Shown here: piece by piece, positions 10,254-20,843 of the stretch | Layout of the letters: each line of letters begins with the position of its first letter | How positions within the stretch are numbered: position 1 is the first letter of the stretch | Source: Ceratodon purpureus | Taxonomy: Eukaryota > Streptophyta > Bryopsida > Pseudoditrichales > Ditrichaceae | NCBI GenBank assembly: GCA_014871385.1 | Contig: CM026426.1 | Coordinates: 71,125,377 to 71,189,376 of the forward strand | DNA: 64,000 bases | Reading direction: 5' to 3' | Translations under genes and position numbers: made by a program | Notes under the pieces: model-generated | Told to the model about the DNA's origin: nothing | What the model saw: the letters and a program-made list of their open reading frames with translations, nothing else | Databases searched by the model: none

Positions 10254-11220
10254 TTTTTAACCCCTAAAGGACAATCTGCCACATTTGGGCATTTTTTGAA
10301 TTTGTGCATGTACGTATGTATGCAAATTATTGAAGTTAGCTACAAGATCTTTTGGTTAGATGTTAAAAAAAAAACCCCCAAGTTTTCAGAATCAACCTTG
10401 CTTCGAAGAGGAGCTGTTTTCAGGCAGTTTTGATGAAAAATACCCTCAGGACTTTAGGGCTTAATATATTCTTTAGCCGCTCAGTATTCTATTATGTACT
10501 CCCACCTCATTCCTTTATCATTCACGATTTTGTTTCTATATCATACTTATTTAAACATTATTTCATAACTTCTCTATAACTTTCCCTTATATTTATTTCT
10601 TATTAAACGCTTATTCGTCCTTCTTCATTCACAGCGTTTTCTTTTCTCCACGAATTTCGTATTTTTGTTTATTCTTGGCTGCGTGGTCCGTAACAGTCGC
10701 TGTGATCGGAGAATCGGAGCGATTGAGCCATCGGAACCTGCGTTCAACACTGGGAATTACGCGGTCAGTGGGTCGGACAGGTCGGGAGCGTGCTCTCGTC
10801 GGATCCAAATGCACACGGGTTCATGCGGACTGGGATGCGGAGAGCGCGGATACGAAGGTCGGACGACGGATGGCAATGTCGGATTTGAGTGGACGTTCTT
10901 CTTTAAGTCATGCACTAACATGTCTCCACTCCCACCAAAACATCAGTAGTTATGATTAACATGCTTGATCTAATCATTGTCACTCTTTCCCTGCTCTCGG
11001 ATATCATGTCAAATGCATTAGTTCAGTCATTATTCACTCATTCTTCTACAACGGCAGTCTACTGTCTACACGGTAGATTACCTATGCTCTTCCACGATAT
11101 GCGTATAGTAATTTTGGTTATTCTTGAGACTCTCGTTTTAGAATGAACAGGGTGCTTATTTTTGAGACTGTCATTTGAGACTCCCACTTGACTCTCTTGA
11201 TTTCCGCATCGTCTCGTAGC
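10254..11220. other. Intergenic spacer, no gene seen
   Basis: AT-rich to about 10660, then a CGGAC-rich block (10690-10890) with the motif in the reverse orientation to that at the left end, then AT-rich again. The last bases before 11221 read CGTCTCGTAG, a possible 3' splice site abutting the next ATG. Confidence 0.4.
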
Positions 11221-11835
11221 ATGGCCGGGAGCTCCTCGTTTAGAATGCCTAGTCCGACAGAGTCCTCCCCGCACCCTGAGTCCGCCACGGATGTTTTGCA
11301 GTGGCTGCTTGTAACCCGTGTGATGCACGAGATTAGAGATTTCCGGTATTTACCAGATCACCAGGATATTGTGAGGTCTTTGTTGAATACTTCTCGAGAT
11401 TTCCAGTGGACGCCCATTATGCAGGAGCAGTTCACCAACGTCAACAATGTGTTGAACTACACTTGGGTGCGACGGAGTCTACTCGCCGCCGGAGCTGCGA
11501 ACTCGGGAGATCAAACTGCACACGGCTCGGCTCACGCGCAGAGCGGAACTCCCACGAACTCGCAGACCGTATCACCTAGAAGCGCGCATCGCGAGACGGA
11601 CATCTCCGCTCCAATCCGACCGGACATATCTTCTCGGACTCTCGCCGGGGGTGGCCGAGTCGCACGGCATCGCAGAAGTCGGGAACGCCGGCTTAGTCGC
11701 GATTACGAAGGTATGCGTCCTCAACCCCCTGCTTTTCGCGGATCCACGACGCCCCGGCGCGTCACTCGCGACCAGGGAACGCAGACCGATTTCGTGGATC
11801 TTCTGTCGGAGCCGGAATGTACGTGTAACTATTAA
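11221..11835 (+). CDS. Unrecognised 204-aa protein with C-terminal TQT motif
   Basis: An intact frame begins at ATG 11221, one base after an acceptor-like TAG. Residues about 20-85 look folded and helical (TDVLQWLLVTRVMHEI, then LLNTSRDFQWTPIMQEQF). The rest is Ser/Arg/Pro-rich and disordered-looking, with basic clusters. Near the end DQGTQTD (residues 184-190) matches the core of a dynein light chain LC8-binding motif, an observation from motif knowledge only. No family is recognised. It lies between the transposase and the RING genes in the giant hAT. Confidence 0.6.
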   Translation: MAGSSSFRMPSPTESSPHPESATDVLQWLLVTRVMHEIRDFRYLPDHQDIVRSLLNTSRDFQWTPIMQEQFTNVNNVLNYTWVRRSLLAAGAANSGDQTAHGSAHAQSGTPTNSQTVSPRSAHRETDISAPIRPDISSRTLAGGGRVARHRRSRERRLSRDYEGMRPQPPAFRGSTTPRRVTRDQGTQTDFVDLLSEPECTCNY

Positions 11836-13586
11836 TCCATTTGTAACTGGACACTACGGAGCCATATGAAGTGGAACAGTTTACGGGCTTATTAGAATAG
11901 GAGCGGGTATTTGCGCAATGGAAGGGTGGTCCTGCATTCGAACGAACAATTTTGTTGGAGTATGAATCCGCCAGCGATGCAATGCAACTTCCTTTGAACC
12001 CGCCTCTTTTGAGGGCAAGCTGGAGCTGCGGTGCATAATGAGCTTGCTTGCAGTTTTTAAGCTCCATTTTGAGAACTTTTCTTCACTGTAACTTACGTCT
12101 CACAGATCCCTTTTTTGCAGTTCCTATTTTTAATTTACGGAAAGTGATCCTGGGTTGGATTACTCGGCTTTTCTAATCCTGCACGAACCTTTGCTAGACA
12201 TCTTGTTACTATCAGTTTATGTGCCTTTTTACTATGTATAGAATAGTGCTCTGGCAACGTCCAATAAAGTCCCAATTTCGTAAGATTCTCGTCCAATGGA
12301 ATTGGCGGCGTGCATTAAATCTCGGATCATTCATTGTCGTGATATGGAGTCCGCGTTGCGTTATGGAAATCTGGCTCTGACGGCTGTCATGTGCCTGCCT
12401 TACCCCTAATTAGTTTTTGCGTATGTTGTGTATCCTCTTCATGTACGATACTGCTGTTCTAGCCAGGGCAATGCGTGATAGACTCTTGAATGCGGGCTTG
12501 TAATCTATCTTTTGCAATGGAATTCCTTTGCGTCAAAAAAAAAATAAAATCTTGCATGCAACCTCCATCTGTATGGTTCCTTCCTTTTTTTCTCGAACAC
12601 GATTCTGAATGTGCAACTGTCCAGTAAGAACTCACTGTAGAGCTGATCATCAGAGAGAACTTGTGTAACGATTAATCTAACATCCGGTCGGACACATCCT
12701 TGCAATTCGAACTCATCCTCATCGTGATCCGTAACTATAAACTTCAGGAATACTTCCGAACTAGTGATGCATTTGTACATGTACAATGCTGCAGTATCCT
12801 TTCTTTTATGTGAAAAGTCGTCCGACGAGGACCTCAACCCCCTCTTTGAGATGAAGTTTGCTCTTAGGCACAAAAAACATCCGAGAAAGATAATGAAAAA
12901 ATAATAAGGAAAACTTTAATCGATAAAAAACCAAGCCGGATGGACGCAGCGGAACCCTGTCCCAGATGGCGTGTTAATTGGGGAGCACCAAAGCTTGGAA
13001 GAGCGATACGACGGACGAGGTCGGACGAGGTCACTCTGGAACGTTCGCGCGTGTCCGCGATGCAGCGGACTACAATCCGGATTGTAGCGCGGACTGCGGA
13101 CTGCAAGCCGGACTGACAATTACGAATCGGAATGCGGATCAGTAGTCGGACTGGACGTCGGATTCCTGGGAACGTTGTGCACTTGACAGGGAGCGGGGGA
13201 TGTGGAAGGGAGCGAGGAATGCGAAGGGGCAAGAGCAGGATGGCCAGTGGGTCGGGCGGGTGCGGAACGGAGAGGCGGACTCGTATAAATGCAAGTTCGG
13301 ACGCACATTCGTTCTCCACACTTCTCAACTTTTGCGCCCAGACCGCTTGCCTCTCTCTGAGTGTGCGGGCGCGCGGGGTGCGGGGTGAGCGTGGGGTCCT
13401 TGTACGACCTGAATATTCCGTATGTACTAAATTGACCCTATTCGTGTGCTCTATCACATTATATACTTAATGTTAATTTTTTCCCCTCAACCCAGCATAT
13501 GCGAAGTGTCCGTTTAGGGTTTAAGAGTAATCGTATCAGGATCTAACCAAGATACTGTGAGCAGGTCCGAAGTTCGCAGCACGAGG
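11836..13586. promoter_or_regulatory. Spacer and promoter of the next gene
   Basis: No gene supported. 12950-13290 is rich in CGGAC words. A TATAAAT box at about 13284-13290 lies about 300 nt upstream of the ATG at 13587, the same distance as the TATA box of the transposase. A GTGAGC donor-like site near 13386 and a GAGCAG acceptor-like site near 13564 could bound a 5'-UTR intron. Confidence 0.45.
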
Positions 13587-14408
13587 ATGTCCACCGGATC
13601 GGGCACTCCCTCTAGGAGGAGGCCGAGCAGACCGGGCGGAGATGAGTCCGCCGGCGGATCGCAGTCCGCCAGTGGTTCCGGGAAGAGAGCCCGCAAAGAA
13701 CTGGATTTGCAGCTGGACGTTTTCCACAATAGAGCGATACTGGCTGCTAATGGCTGGGAGGAAGTGCCAGAGCCTTGGGACGCTGCGACGGCTATGCATT
13801 TTGTCGACTTTCCTCATTTCGATCGGCTTTGGCCAGATAGTTCGCACGCGCAACACTGTAAGTCGAAGAACGCGAAATATGCATCCTTGACAGACGTGGA
13901 CGTGAAGTGGAGATTCCTCTGCATTCTCCGGGCAATTTCCAATGAATCGAAGTGGCCCAAGAACGAGATCCCGAAGGCTATTCTTTCCCTGATGTATGCC
14001 GAGCATGTGTTGAAGAAGAAGGTCGACTGGTCTACCTTAAAGACTCCAGGCTCCACTTTCGGAGGTCTAGGAGAGAAATTGACAGCGAAGAAGCCGGTGC
14101 ACATACCTTATATAGATGTGCCCGAATGGTTCAAGCGTAATCCTTCCCTCGTTGAAGATCCAGGGGGTCCGATACCGACAGACAAGGAACCGTCGAGGGC
14201 CGGGAGACCACGGCAACGCACAATACAGAATGCCACGTACGAGGATCAGATGGCTGGCATGCTCGGATCCGATTGGCAGGGAAGTGGGTCGGATCCCCAT
14301 CATTGGCGGGAGTGCGGGAGAAGGGTCGGGCGCGGCGACTGCATCGCTTGCGAGGGACGGGGGGAACGATCGGACGGGATCGGCATGGGGACCATCCGAG
14401 GCAGGTGA
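13587..14408 (+). CDS. Unrecognised 273-aa protein, probable N-terminal part of the RING-H2 gene
   Basis: An intact frame from ATG 13587. Residues about 1-45 are Ser/Gly/Arg-rich with a basic GKRARKEL signal. Residues about 48-190 look like a folded domain (AANGWEEVPEPWDAATAMHF, then VKWRFLCILRAISNESKWPK). After about 14250 this frame loses protein character while another frame (14280-14540) becomes acidic and protein-like (GLEEIVNATVASFSGADID). The original frame resumes in the RING-H2 reading frame from 14607. I infer one gene interrupted by an intron or by two indels in the CGGACGAGG-rich minisatellite at 14534-14614. No family recognised for the folded part. Confidence 0.5.
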   Translation: MSTGSGTPSRRRPSRPGGDESAGGSQSASGSGKRARKELDLQLDVFHNRAILAANGWEEVPEPWDAATAMHFVDFPHFDRLWPDSSHAQHCKSKNAKYASLTDVDVKWRFLCILRAISNESKWPKNEIPKAILSLMYAEHVLKKKVDWSTLKTPGSTFGGLGEKLTAKKPVHIPYIDVPEWFKRNPSLVEDPGGPIPTDKEPSRAGRPRQRTIQNATYEDQMAGMLGSDWQGSGSDPHHWRECGRRVGRGDCIACEGRGERSDGIGMGTIRGR

Positions 14409-14533
14409 GGAGAGTTCTGGGCCAGATGTGGCTATGGTCGGATTGGAAGAAATCGTCAACGCGACAGTAGCCTCCTTTTCTGGAGCTGACATAGACCTTG
14501 ACATGGCGCACGGTGGGACCGAGAGCGCGAATC

Positions 14534-14614
14534 CGGGTTTAGGTAGGTCGAACGAGGGTTTGGGTGCGTCGGACGAGGGTCTGGGATGCGTCGGACGTGG
14601 GTTTAGGTGGGTCG
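14534..14614. repeat. GGGTTTAGGTxGGTCGGACGA minisatellite within coding DNA
   Basis: About four imperfect units of roughly 20 bp, each with a TCGGACG or TCGAACG core. Length change in this array would shift the reading frame between the two halves of the RING gene. Confidence 0.65.
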
Positions 14615-14627
14615 GACCACAAATTCG

Positions 14628-16910
14628 ATGGGAGAATCGCTTCCGACGACCTCACGGGATTGGCGGATGCCCGGCTCGGAACACGGGTTATTCGGACGAG
14701 GTGCGACAACTAGCACTGGCCATCACGATCCTCCTCAGCCGAGAGGTGCAGCAAACGTTGTATTGGGAGCAGACCCGGTAATGCGGCGTCTGCTAGAGGA
14801 AGTTTTTGCCAAACATGACGCGGACGTTCGGGAGTTAAAAGCAACAATAGGTGGTTTGGAACTGAAGATAGAGGCTCTTCGCGTGTCCGACAGCGGGGAC
14901 CAGATGGCAGGAACATCGGACACAGAGTTGATGCGAGAAAGGGACGAGGCGCTGAGATCCGCTGAGAGAGCGGAGGCACGGGCTAATGCATGGGAAAAGG
15001 ATATGAAAGCCTCCATGTACGCAGCGAAAACGGCCGAGGACCTGACCACGCAGTTAAATGGCCAACTCACGGACGCTGAGGAACGCATAATTGGGTTGCA
15101 AACGGAAATGAGGGAGATGAGCGTCCGACTCGAAGATGCGGAAAAGCGAGCAATAGCGGCGGAAGCCACATCCACGGAGCGGGCTGTCCGACTAGAGGAA
15201 TCCGAGATACGTGCGAAGGCAATGGAAGACGAATGTCGGAGACTGTCTCGCCAATTGGAGGAGGAGAAGAAGAATACATCGAAGCAAGGAGAGATAATCC
15301 TGCGACTGGAGTCCAAAATGGAAGATAATAAGAAGAAGGCTTCGGACGCAATAGCTTTGGCAAAGAAAACACAGGAAGAACTAAACGAGCTCCGGGAAGT
15401 CGCTACGACGAGCGACAACTTGATACGTGCGGAGGCAGAGGCGGAGAAAGAAGCAAACAATGCCAAGGTGGTGGAATTGGAGACAGAGAACCTGCGACTA
15501 CTAGAGGAGGTAACACGGCTTGGGAAGGCCACTGGCGCTGTGAGTGAAGGTGGTGCCAACGATGATCCAATCCAGGGCTGGTCGGAGTCATTAACTCAGG
15601 AGCAGAAGGCATTACTCGTGGGTGCGCTCCAAAAAACGGAGGATATGTACGTGATCGCTATACTTGCATTAGCGGGGCGACTTCAGTACGAGAAGGAATT
15701 CGAGGCAATTCAGAAAGAGTGGACGGAGAATGGACGATTGCGACACTTGCTCCTCACCTCCTGGCCGCCTTTACAGACGATGTACCCTCCGGAATGGGAG
15801 GACAGTCCGGGGATCCGGTCCGGCACGGGCAGCATTCAGTGGGAGAATGTTGCTGAGATTGATCATCACTGGAAGCGGGATCAGAAATGGGGGATGGGCA
15901 AGACCGAAGAGCTGCGGGCGGCGCTGACTTGGCCCGTCCCGCACGACATGACAAAGGACGGAACCAATTGCATCGTGTGCTTTAATCCTTTTGGCCCGGA
16001 GGGGTGCTACCAACTGGGGACGTGCAAACATGGATTTCACCCATATTGTTTAATCCCGATGATGATAAGAAGACGTGCGTGTCCAATCTGCTCAGCCCCT
16101 CTCCATCCTCGCCTGTATTTGACATTCGGATTGAGGGATTTCATGCCCAGGGGCTGGGCGTACGATCCAAGGGAGTTCCCACTTAACTATCCGCTCGGGA
16201 CTTTCGAGGGAAAACCAATGGAGTGGGTCTGGCAACTACACACGTCGCAGCTCGAGATGTGGCACCAATTTCAGCCTACGGACTTGCTAAAGAAACCGAG
16301 GACCATTATGCAAGCGGCCGATTTGTTGTACCCAGGGATGCCTGTCGATAGTGGACTCAGGCAATACTTTTACCAGATGTGCAAACACTACTGGGACAGT
16401 AGGAAGGGCCAGCTGGTTCCAGGGGAGAATCCAAATCCAGTGAATTCACAAGGATTGCCTGCGACATCTGCCAACGTATTGGCAGGATTTCCAGGAGGAT
16501 ATACGGGTGCTACCAGTAGTCGCGAGATGGATTACGAACAGGGTTACCACACGATGCGGCTAGAGATTCTCGCTTTAGAAGAATTGTTATGCAAAATTCT
16601 CCCCGCTACCAAGAGGTGGCTGGATAAGAAAGGACCGAGGCCCAAGCCGAAGGAGCCATCATGTCGTCAACGCTTGTTATCGAGTGGTGCTTCAACTTCA
16701 GGAACTTCAGGGGCCACACCAAGGAGCGCGACACCGCCGGGGAATTCCACGAGGAACGCGTCACGAACCCGTTTGAACCCAAGCCAGTCGGCACCTCCCT
16801 CCAGAGTCCCGACACCGCCGATTCCGCCGTCCGAGGGCCCAACGCAACCTGGCCACAATAGTGCAGCGTCCGGATCAGGTGATACATTGCAATTAGACGA
16901 TTCGGAGTGA
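14628..16910 (+). CDS. Coiled-coil RING-H2 protein, 760 aa (putative E3 ubiquitin ligase)
   Basis: An intact frame; the first in-frame ATG is 14628. Residues about 50-305 are a long coiled coil (repeats of E/K/R with A/L; RLEDAEKRAIAAEAT). A RING-H2 finger spans residues 448-488: CIVC, then CKHGFH, then YC, then CPIC (C3H2C3 order). RING-H2 fingers recruit ubiquitin E2 enzymes, and a coiled coil usually mediates dimerisation or substrate contact. Residues about 490-650 look folded (YDPREFPLNYPLGTFEGKP); the C-terminal 100 residues are Ser/Thr/Pro-rich. The true N-terminus may be the frame at 13587. E3 activity is inferred from the finger. Confidence 0.8.
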   Translation: MGESLPTTSRDWRMPGSEHGLFGRGATTSTGHHDPPQPRGAANVVLGADPVMRRLLEEVFAKHDADVRELKATIGGLELKIEALRVSDSGDQMAGTSDTELMRERDEALRSAERAEARANAWEKDMKASMYAAKTAEDLTTQLNGQLTDAEERIIGLQTEMREMSVRLEDAEKRAIAAEATSTERAVRLEESEIRAKAMEDECRRLSRQLEEEKKNTSKQGEIILRLESKMEDNKKKASDAIALAKKTQEELNELREVATTSDNLIRAEAEAEKEANNAKVVELETENLRLLEEVTRLGKATGAVSEGGANDDPIQGWSESLTQEQKALLVGALQKTEDMYVIAILALAGRLQYEKEFEAIQKEWTENGRLRHLLLTSWPPLQTMYPPEWEDSPGIRSGTGSIQWENVAEIDHHWKRDQKWGMGKTEELRAALTWPVPHDMTKDGTNCIVCFNPFGPEGCYQLGTCKHGFHPYCLIPMMIRRRACPICSAPLHPRLYLTFGLRDFMPRGWAYDPREFPLNYPLGTFEGKPMEWVWQLHTSQLEMWHQFQPTDLLKKPRTIMQAADLLYPGMPVDSGLRQYFYQMCKHYWDSRKGQLVPGENPNPVNSQGLPATSANVLAGFPGGYTGATSSREMDYEQGYHTMRLEILALEELLCKILPATKRWLDKKGPRPKPKEPSCRQRLLSSGASTSGTSGATPRSATPPGNSTRNASRTRLNPSQSAPPSRVPTPPIPPSEGPTQPGHNSAASGSGDTLQLDDSE

Positions 16911-17680
16911 GATGAACTCCTAGAACTGTATAGAGTGGTAACCATTAACAATGTTTCATTTTCTTTCATAACTATAGTAACCATTGCATAAACATAACTT
17001 CATTTGGCTTTTTCCTTTCCCGAAGACTCACCTAGAGTCACCAACGCCTAAGTCTGGATATATGCCATATAAAGAGTATTATCCCTTCAGTCCGCGCATG
17101 CGACCGAGTCCGAGTCCGCCCATGCGTCCGAGTCCGAATCCGCCCGTGCGTCCGGGTCCGAGTCTGCCCATGCATCCGAGTACGCGTGGTGCAATCACCG
17201 ATCGACCCATCCGTTCGCATCATAAGATCGCGAGCCCATGCGGACATAGCAACCCCCCCGTCCGACGACCCGCCTCGTCCGCATTCACAGTCCGCCAAGT
17301 CCGACTGTGCGATCCGACCAACCCGCTAACCCTAATTCGCTCACAGGCCTAGATCCTACGTCTGCCACCCGACCGATCCCTTCCAAGGGTGATCGCCAAG
17401 CAATCAGTTATCGTCCCAGATCAATGATCTTCCTCGTCTCCTATATAAAGGTGTCCCTTTATTTTCCGCTCACTTTCCCATCCTCTCTAGGCCTCTCGTT
17501 GGGATCCGAGACTCTGTTGCGTCCGTCGGGACAGCGGCAGTGCGCGGGTCCGGAGGGTCAGTAGAGCACGGGACCGATTTCAGAGACAAACCCTTGCTAA
17601 TTTATATCAGGGTTCTGAACTGACTCGCCTACCGAAAAACCAATTGCTGATTGTTCTGTTTTCTTCCTTTCCAGGGTACC
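16911..17680. promoter_or_regulatory. Spacer with 24-bp tandem repeat and promoter of the kinase-like gene
   Basis: No gene supported. An array of 24-bp units (CATGCGTCCGAGTCCGxxTC) spans about 17095-17190. A TATATAAA box lies at 17442-17449. A GTCAGT donor-like site near 17556 and a strong polypyrimidine-CAG ending at 17674, six bases before the ATG, suggest a 5'-UTR intron. Confidence 0.55.
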
Positions 17681-19614
17681 ATGGCAAACGAGAGTGGAAG
17701 AATACATCAGGAATGGCGATCCGACGGGAGCCCCATCGGAGCACTCGGGGTGGGCGGGGGGCGTGGCGGAGAGAGAACCAGGTTTAATTAGGAATTCACC
17801 CCGATGGAAAACCTCGGAGGAGGCCACTTGCAGCGAGCGCGGGGAACGCGGGGTGGCCATGGTTCCCGGAGTCACGGCTCTCGTGCAACCCATGGATCAG
17901 GGGGGCGACACGGTGCGATAGGGAGCCACGCCGCGGAAAACATCGGCAGCCAAGGCACTAGGTCTGGTCCAGCGAGCTCGGGAAGTTCTAGCGGAGTACA
18001 AGCACCCGCCATGGAAATCGTCCCGCCACCTAAACCACTACCTAGGGTATTGTGGACATCGGCACCGTCCGACCAGTGTCCGCCGTCTACTGAAGAGCGT
18101 AGGGGAAGTAAGCGGGCAGGGGGGTCGCAAGGAACGGAGTCTGGGTCGACCGCGTCCGGTTCTGAGGTTAGGAAGCACAAGCATCGGAAGAAGGTAGCCG
18201 CGTGTGACCAGCATTCCACGGAGGCTAGGCTTTGCTGTAGAAAGATAATCCTGGACTGGTTTGCAAGCCACGACATGCCATACTTGGAGAGTACATTCTT
18301 GAATGATGGTCCGGCGGGACTCGAGAAAGCTTTGAATGCTCTGAGGTTACTACTGCAGGAGGGCATGGCGGGGGATGAGTTCCAAGAGGATAGAGGGAAG
18401 AGTAATTGGGGACAGTGGATCGAGGAACAGGTGCAGGAGGCATTGTTCAATTTGACAGTGCCATTTAACATGTTGTGTGGACCTGGTTCGGGATGTAGTG
18501 GGGGAAACTCCGAGCTCCTACAGAAGCTGGAGAATTGGAAAATAGGTGCTATCCTCGCGAAGGGGAAGGGAAGGACTACACTGCCGAAGTTTGTCGGGAG
18601 AGCTCTGGCCGACGACATCGCTTCTCGGGACAGAAACGGTCTGAAGTGGCTACCGAAGGGTTCTTACGCCATCCCCGTAGACGAAAATAGTTTTCAGGGT
18701 TCGTTTGGAATCGTGCGAAGGGTGCGAATTGCAGAGGCATGTTTCATCCCGGAGTGGCTTCATTTTGCAGGGAAGACCATGAAGGTGACTGACTTCAAGA
18801 CAAGTCGCGATCAACGCTCTATCGAGGCAATGTCATGTCCAGTTGATCACCCTGGTGTGATTAAGCTGCAATACCTTAACCGGAAGACGCTCGAGTCGTA
18901 CTCGCTATGGTGGAACGGAGGCTCGTTGAAGAACATGCGTGCGTTCAATTTGAAATTTGGGGAAACCCATGAAATGGAACTCCTCAAAGACGCAGGTCTG
19001 GACTTCGAGGCCCGGAAGAAGCTGGTCGTTTACCGAAAAATCGAGCTCACTTGGCCAGGGCTCTCATGTGCATCGTGGATGTGGTACACGGCGAGGAAGT
19101 GCTACACTGCGACCTGCACCCTAACAATGTCATGCTCCACTTTCCAGCAGACCGCGACGGAGCTATTTTCATAGGTATATGTGACTGGGGAATGGCTTCT
19201 TTCATGCCCGAATCGGCCCCTTCGTACTACGGAGTACAGAGCGAAGACGCGATAAAGAAGCACATGGAAATGTACAGTTGTGCCGCTCCGGAGTTGTTCC
19301 ATGTGCATGGCTCTAGAGGCTCATCCCAATCCCCACGTCGCATGGCAAAGCAGCACCCTCACACGTACAAATCAGAGTCCTATAGCGTTGGAGTACTCGC
19401 AAGGCAGATTTACAACTCCGACTCGACATCGGTTCTATTTCAGCAGAACCGCGATCCTAACGGGGTTAAGATGCGCTTTGAGCAGGGTTTAGACGAAATG
19501 ACCCAGATCAACCCGGCTGCTAGACAAACCGTCACACACGTCGTGAGGACGTTGAAGTTACCACCTTACAATCTGCAAACACCGAATATGTGTTTCCGGG
19601 ACACCCATTCATAA
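17681..19614 (+). pseudogene. Protein-kinase-like gene, broken by one nonsense codon and one frameshift
   Basis: From ATG 17681 the frame is interrupted by TAG at 17789-17791 and continues open to about 19040. A Gly/Arg/Ser-rich N-terminus with a basic KHKHRKK signal precedes a kinase-like domain: glycine loop NSFQGSFGIV (about residue 338), AGKTMKV as the likely lysine, HCDLHPNNVML as catalytic loop (D codon at 19111), ICDWGMASF in place of DFG, and CAAPELF as the APE motif. The catalytic loop lies in another frame, so a 1-2 base indel near 19045 splits the domain before it. Key residues survive on both sides, so inactivation looks recent. The DWG variant and short N-lobe make it divergent; kinase activity is unproven. 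A downstream ATG (17804) could bypass the nonsense codon but not the frameshift. Confidence 0.72.
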
Positions 19615-20843
19615 ATCACATGTGAGTATGCAAAACTCCTTAGAAACGTTTTGTCCAACGCGCAAGTACCGCTTCTTAGTGGTCTGACAATTTGAATATA
19701 ACTATATCATTCTGAACACCAGGGTCCGAGTTTGCATTCGCCCAGGTTAGGCGCATAGGAGGTCATGTACCGTCTCTGAACAGATCAATTTGTAAATAGA
19801 GTTTGTTTGTCAAATTCCTGACCCCGAAGCCATGATAGAGTGATTGTAATTCCACAATATTGGGACCAGAGCCCTAAACACCCAACGTTTATTCCACGCC
19901 GGACCCTCTGAAAATGGTCCGGCGACGCGGACCACCCCCTTGCCCACTGCACCCGCGGATGGTGCCCGTTCACCTCGAATCCGTGCGATCCGACACCCTC
20001 CTGCAGTGACCACTGTCCGACATCTAGTCCGCCCACTCCGCGTACTCGTTGTGCCCGCTCTCCGATCCGTCTTACTCGCGTCCGAATCATGCCCGCTTAC
20101 CAGTCCGCCCCAGCCGCGTCCGCATATCATTGCCTTCCGACTCTAAACCCCGATCCGCATCCGCCTGTCCGGCCTCAATCGTCCGCTACATTAAACCACT
20201 TCGGTCTTCAAACCTGGCGACGAGGAATGTCGGAAAGACCGGACGACTGGCCGAGAAATACGGCTCGTGTCCCGTGCTTAGGCAGAGACAATGTCACAAA
20301 TCCTCTTCAACAACGTGAAATTCAAACTCTGACCAACTCATGAACGAAAATTCCCAATAGAACTTACGAACACGAGAGTTGATCGGTGTGACACTTCAGT
20401 AGAATTACAAGGTGCATAGATTTTTTTGAATGCAATGAATTTCGTGTTCATCCATCTATTAAACCGTCTTTTACCCACAGCCTACAGGACATTTGAAACA
20501 CCATATTCATGTTGCAATGATGGAGCCTATTTGGATACACTGAGTGTTGAAGGAGGAGTACGAAGACAGGAAGTCCTGAAAGGTATGTTGTCAAGTCACA
20601 GTCGCCAATCCGAACTCAACCCCTCAAATCACCATAATGAGATGACCACCTTGGCGTTAAATATGGCGGCTGCCTGTAGGGGTAGCCATGGCCAGGGCAG
20701 TTCCATTCAATCCACGCCATCGCTGAGAGTTTTGGTTGGAGTCGCCATTGCATTCTGGTTCCAACTTGTAGTTCGCTGGTCTGAGGTTGCCCCGGTCCGA
20801 TCGAAGAGGAGGGATATACCTGTTGCGAGTGAGAGGGGTCAGA
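19615..20843. other. Intergenic spacer with GTCCG block
   Basis: No gene supported. 19900-20240 is dense in GTCCG/TCCGC words in the left-end orientation. The rest is of mixed composition; a weak frame at 20426-20941 lacks protein features. Confidence 0.4.

Noticed and set aside
14735..15559. Long minus-strand frame (274 codons) opposite the RING-H2 gene
   Set aside because: It is a Ser-rich shadow of the plus-strand coiled coil; the plus strand has the coherent coiled coil and RING finger.
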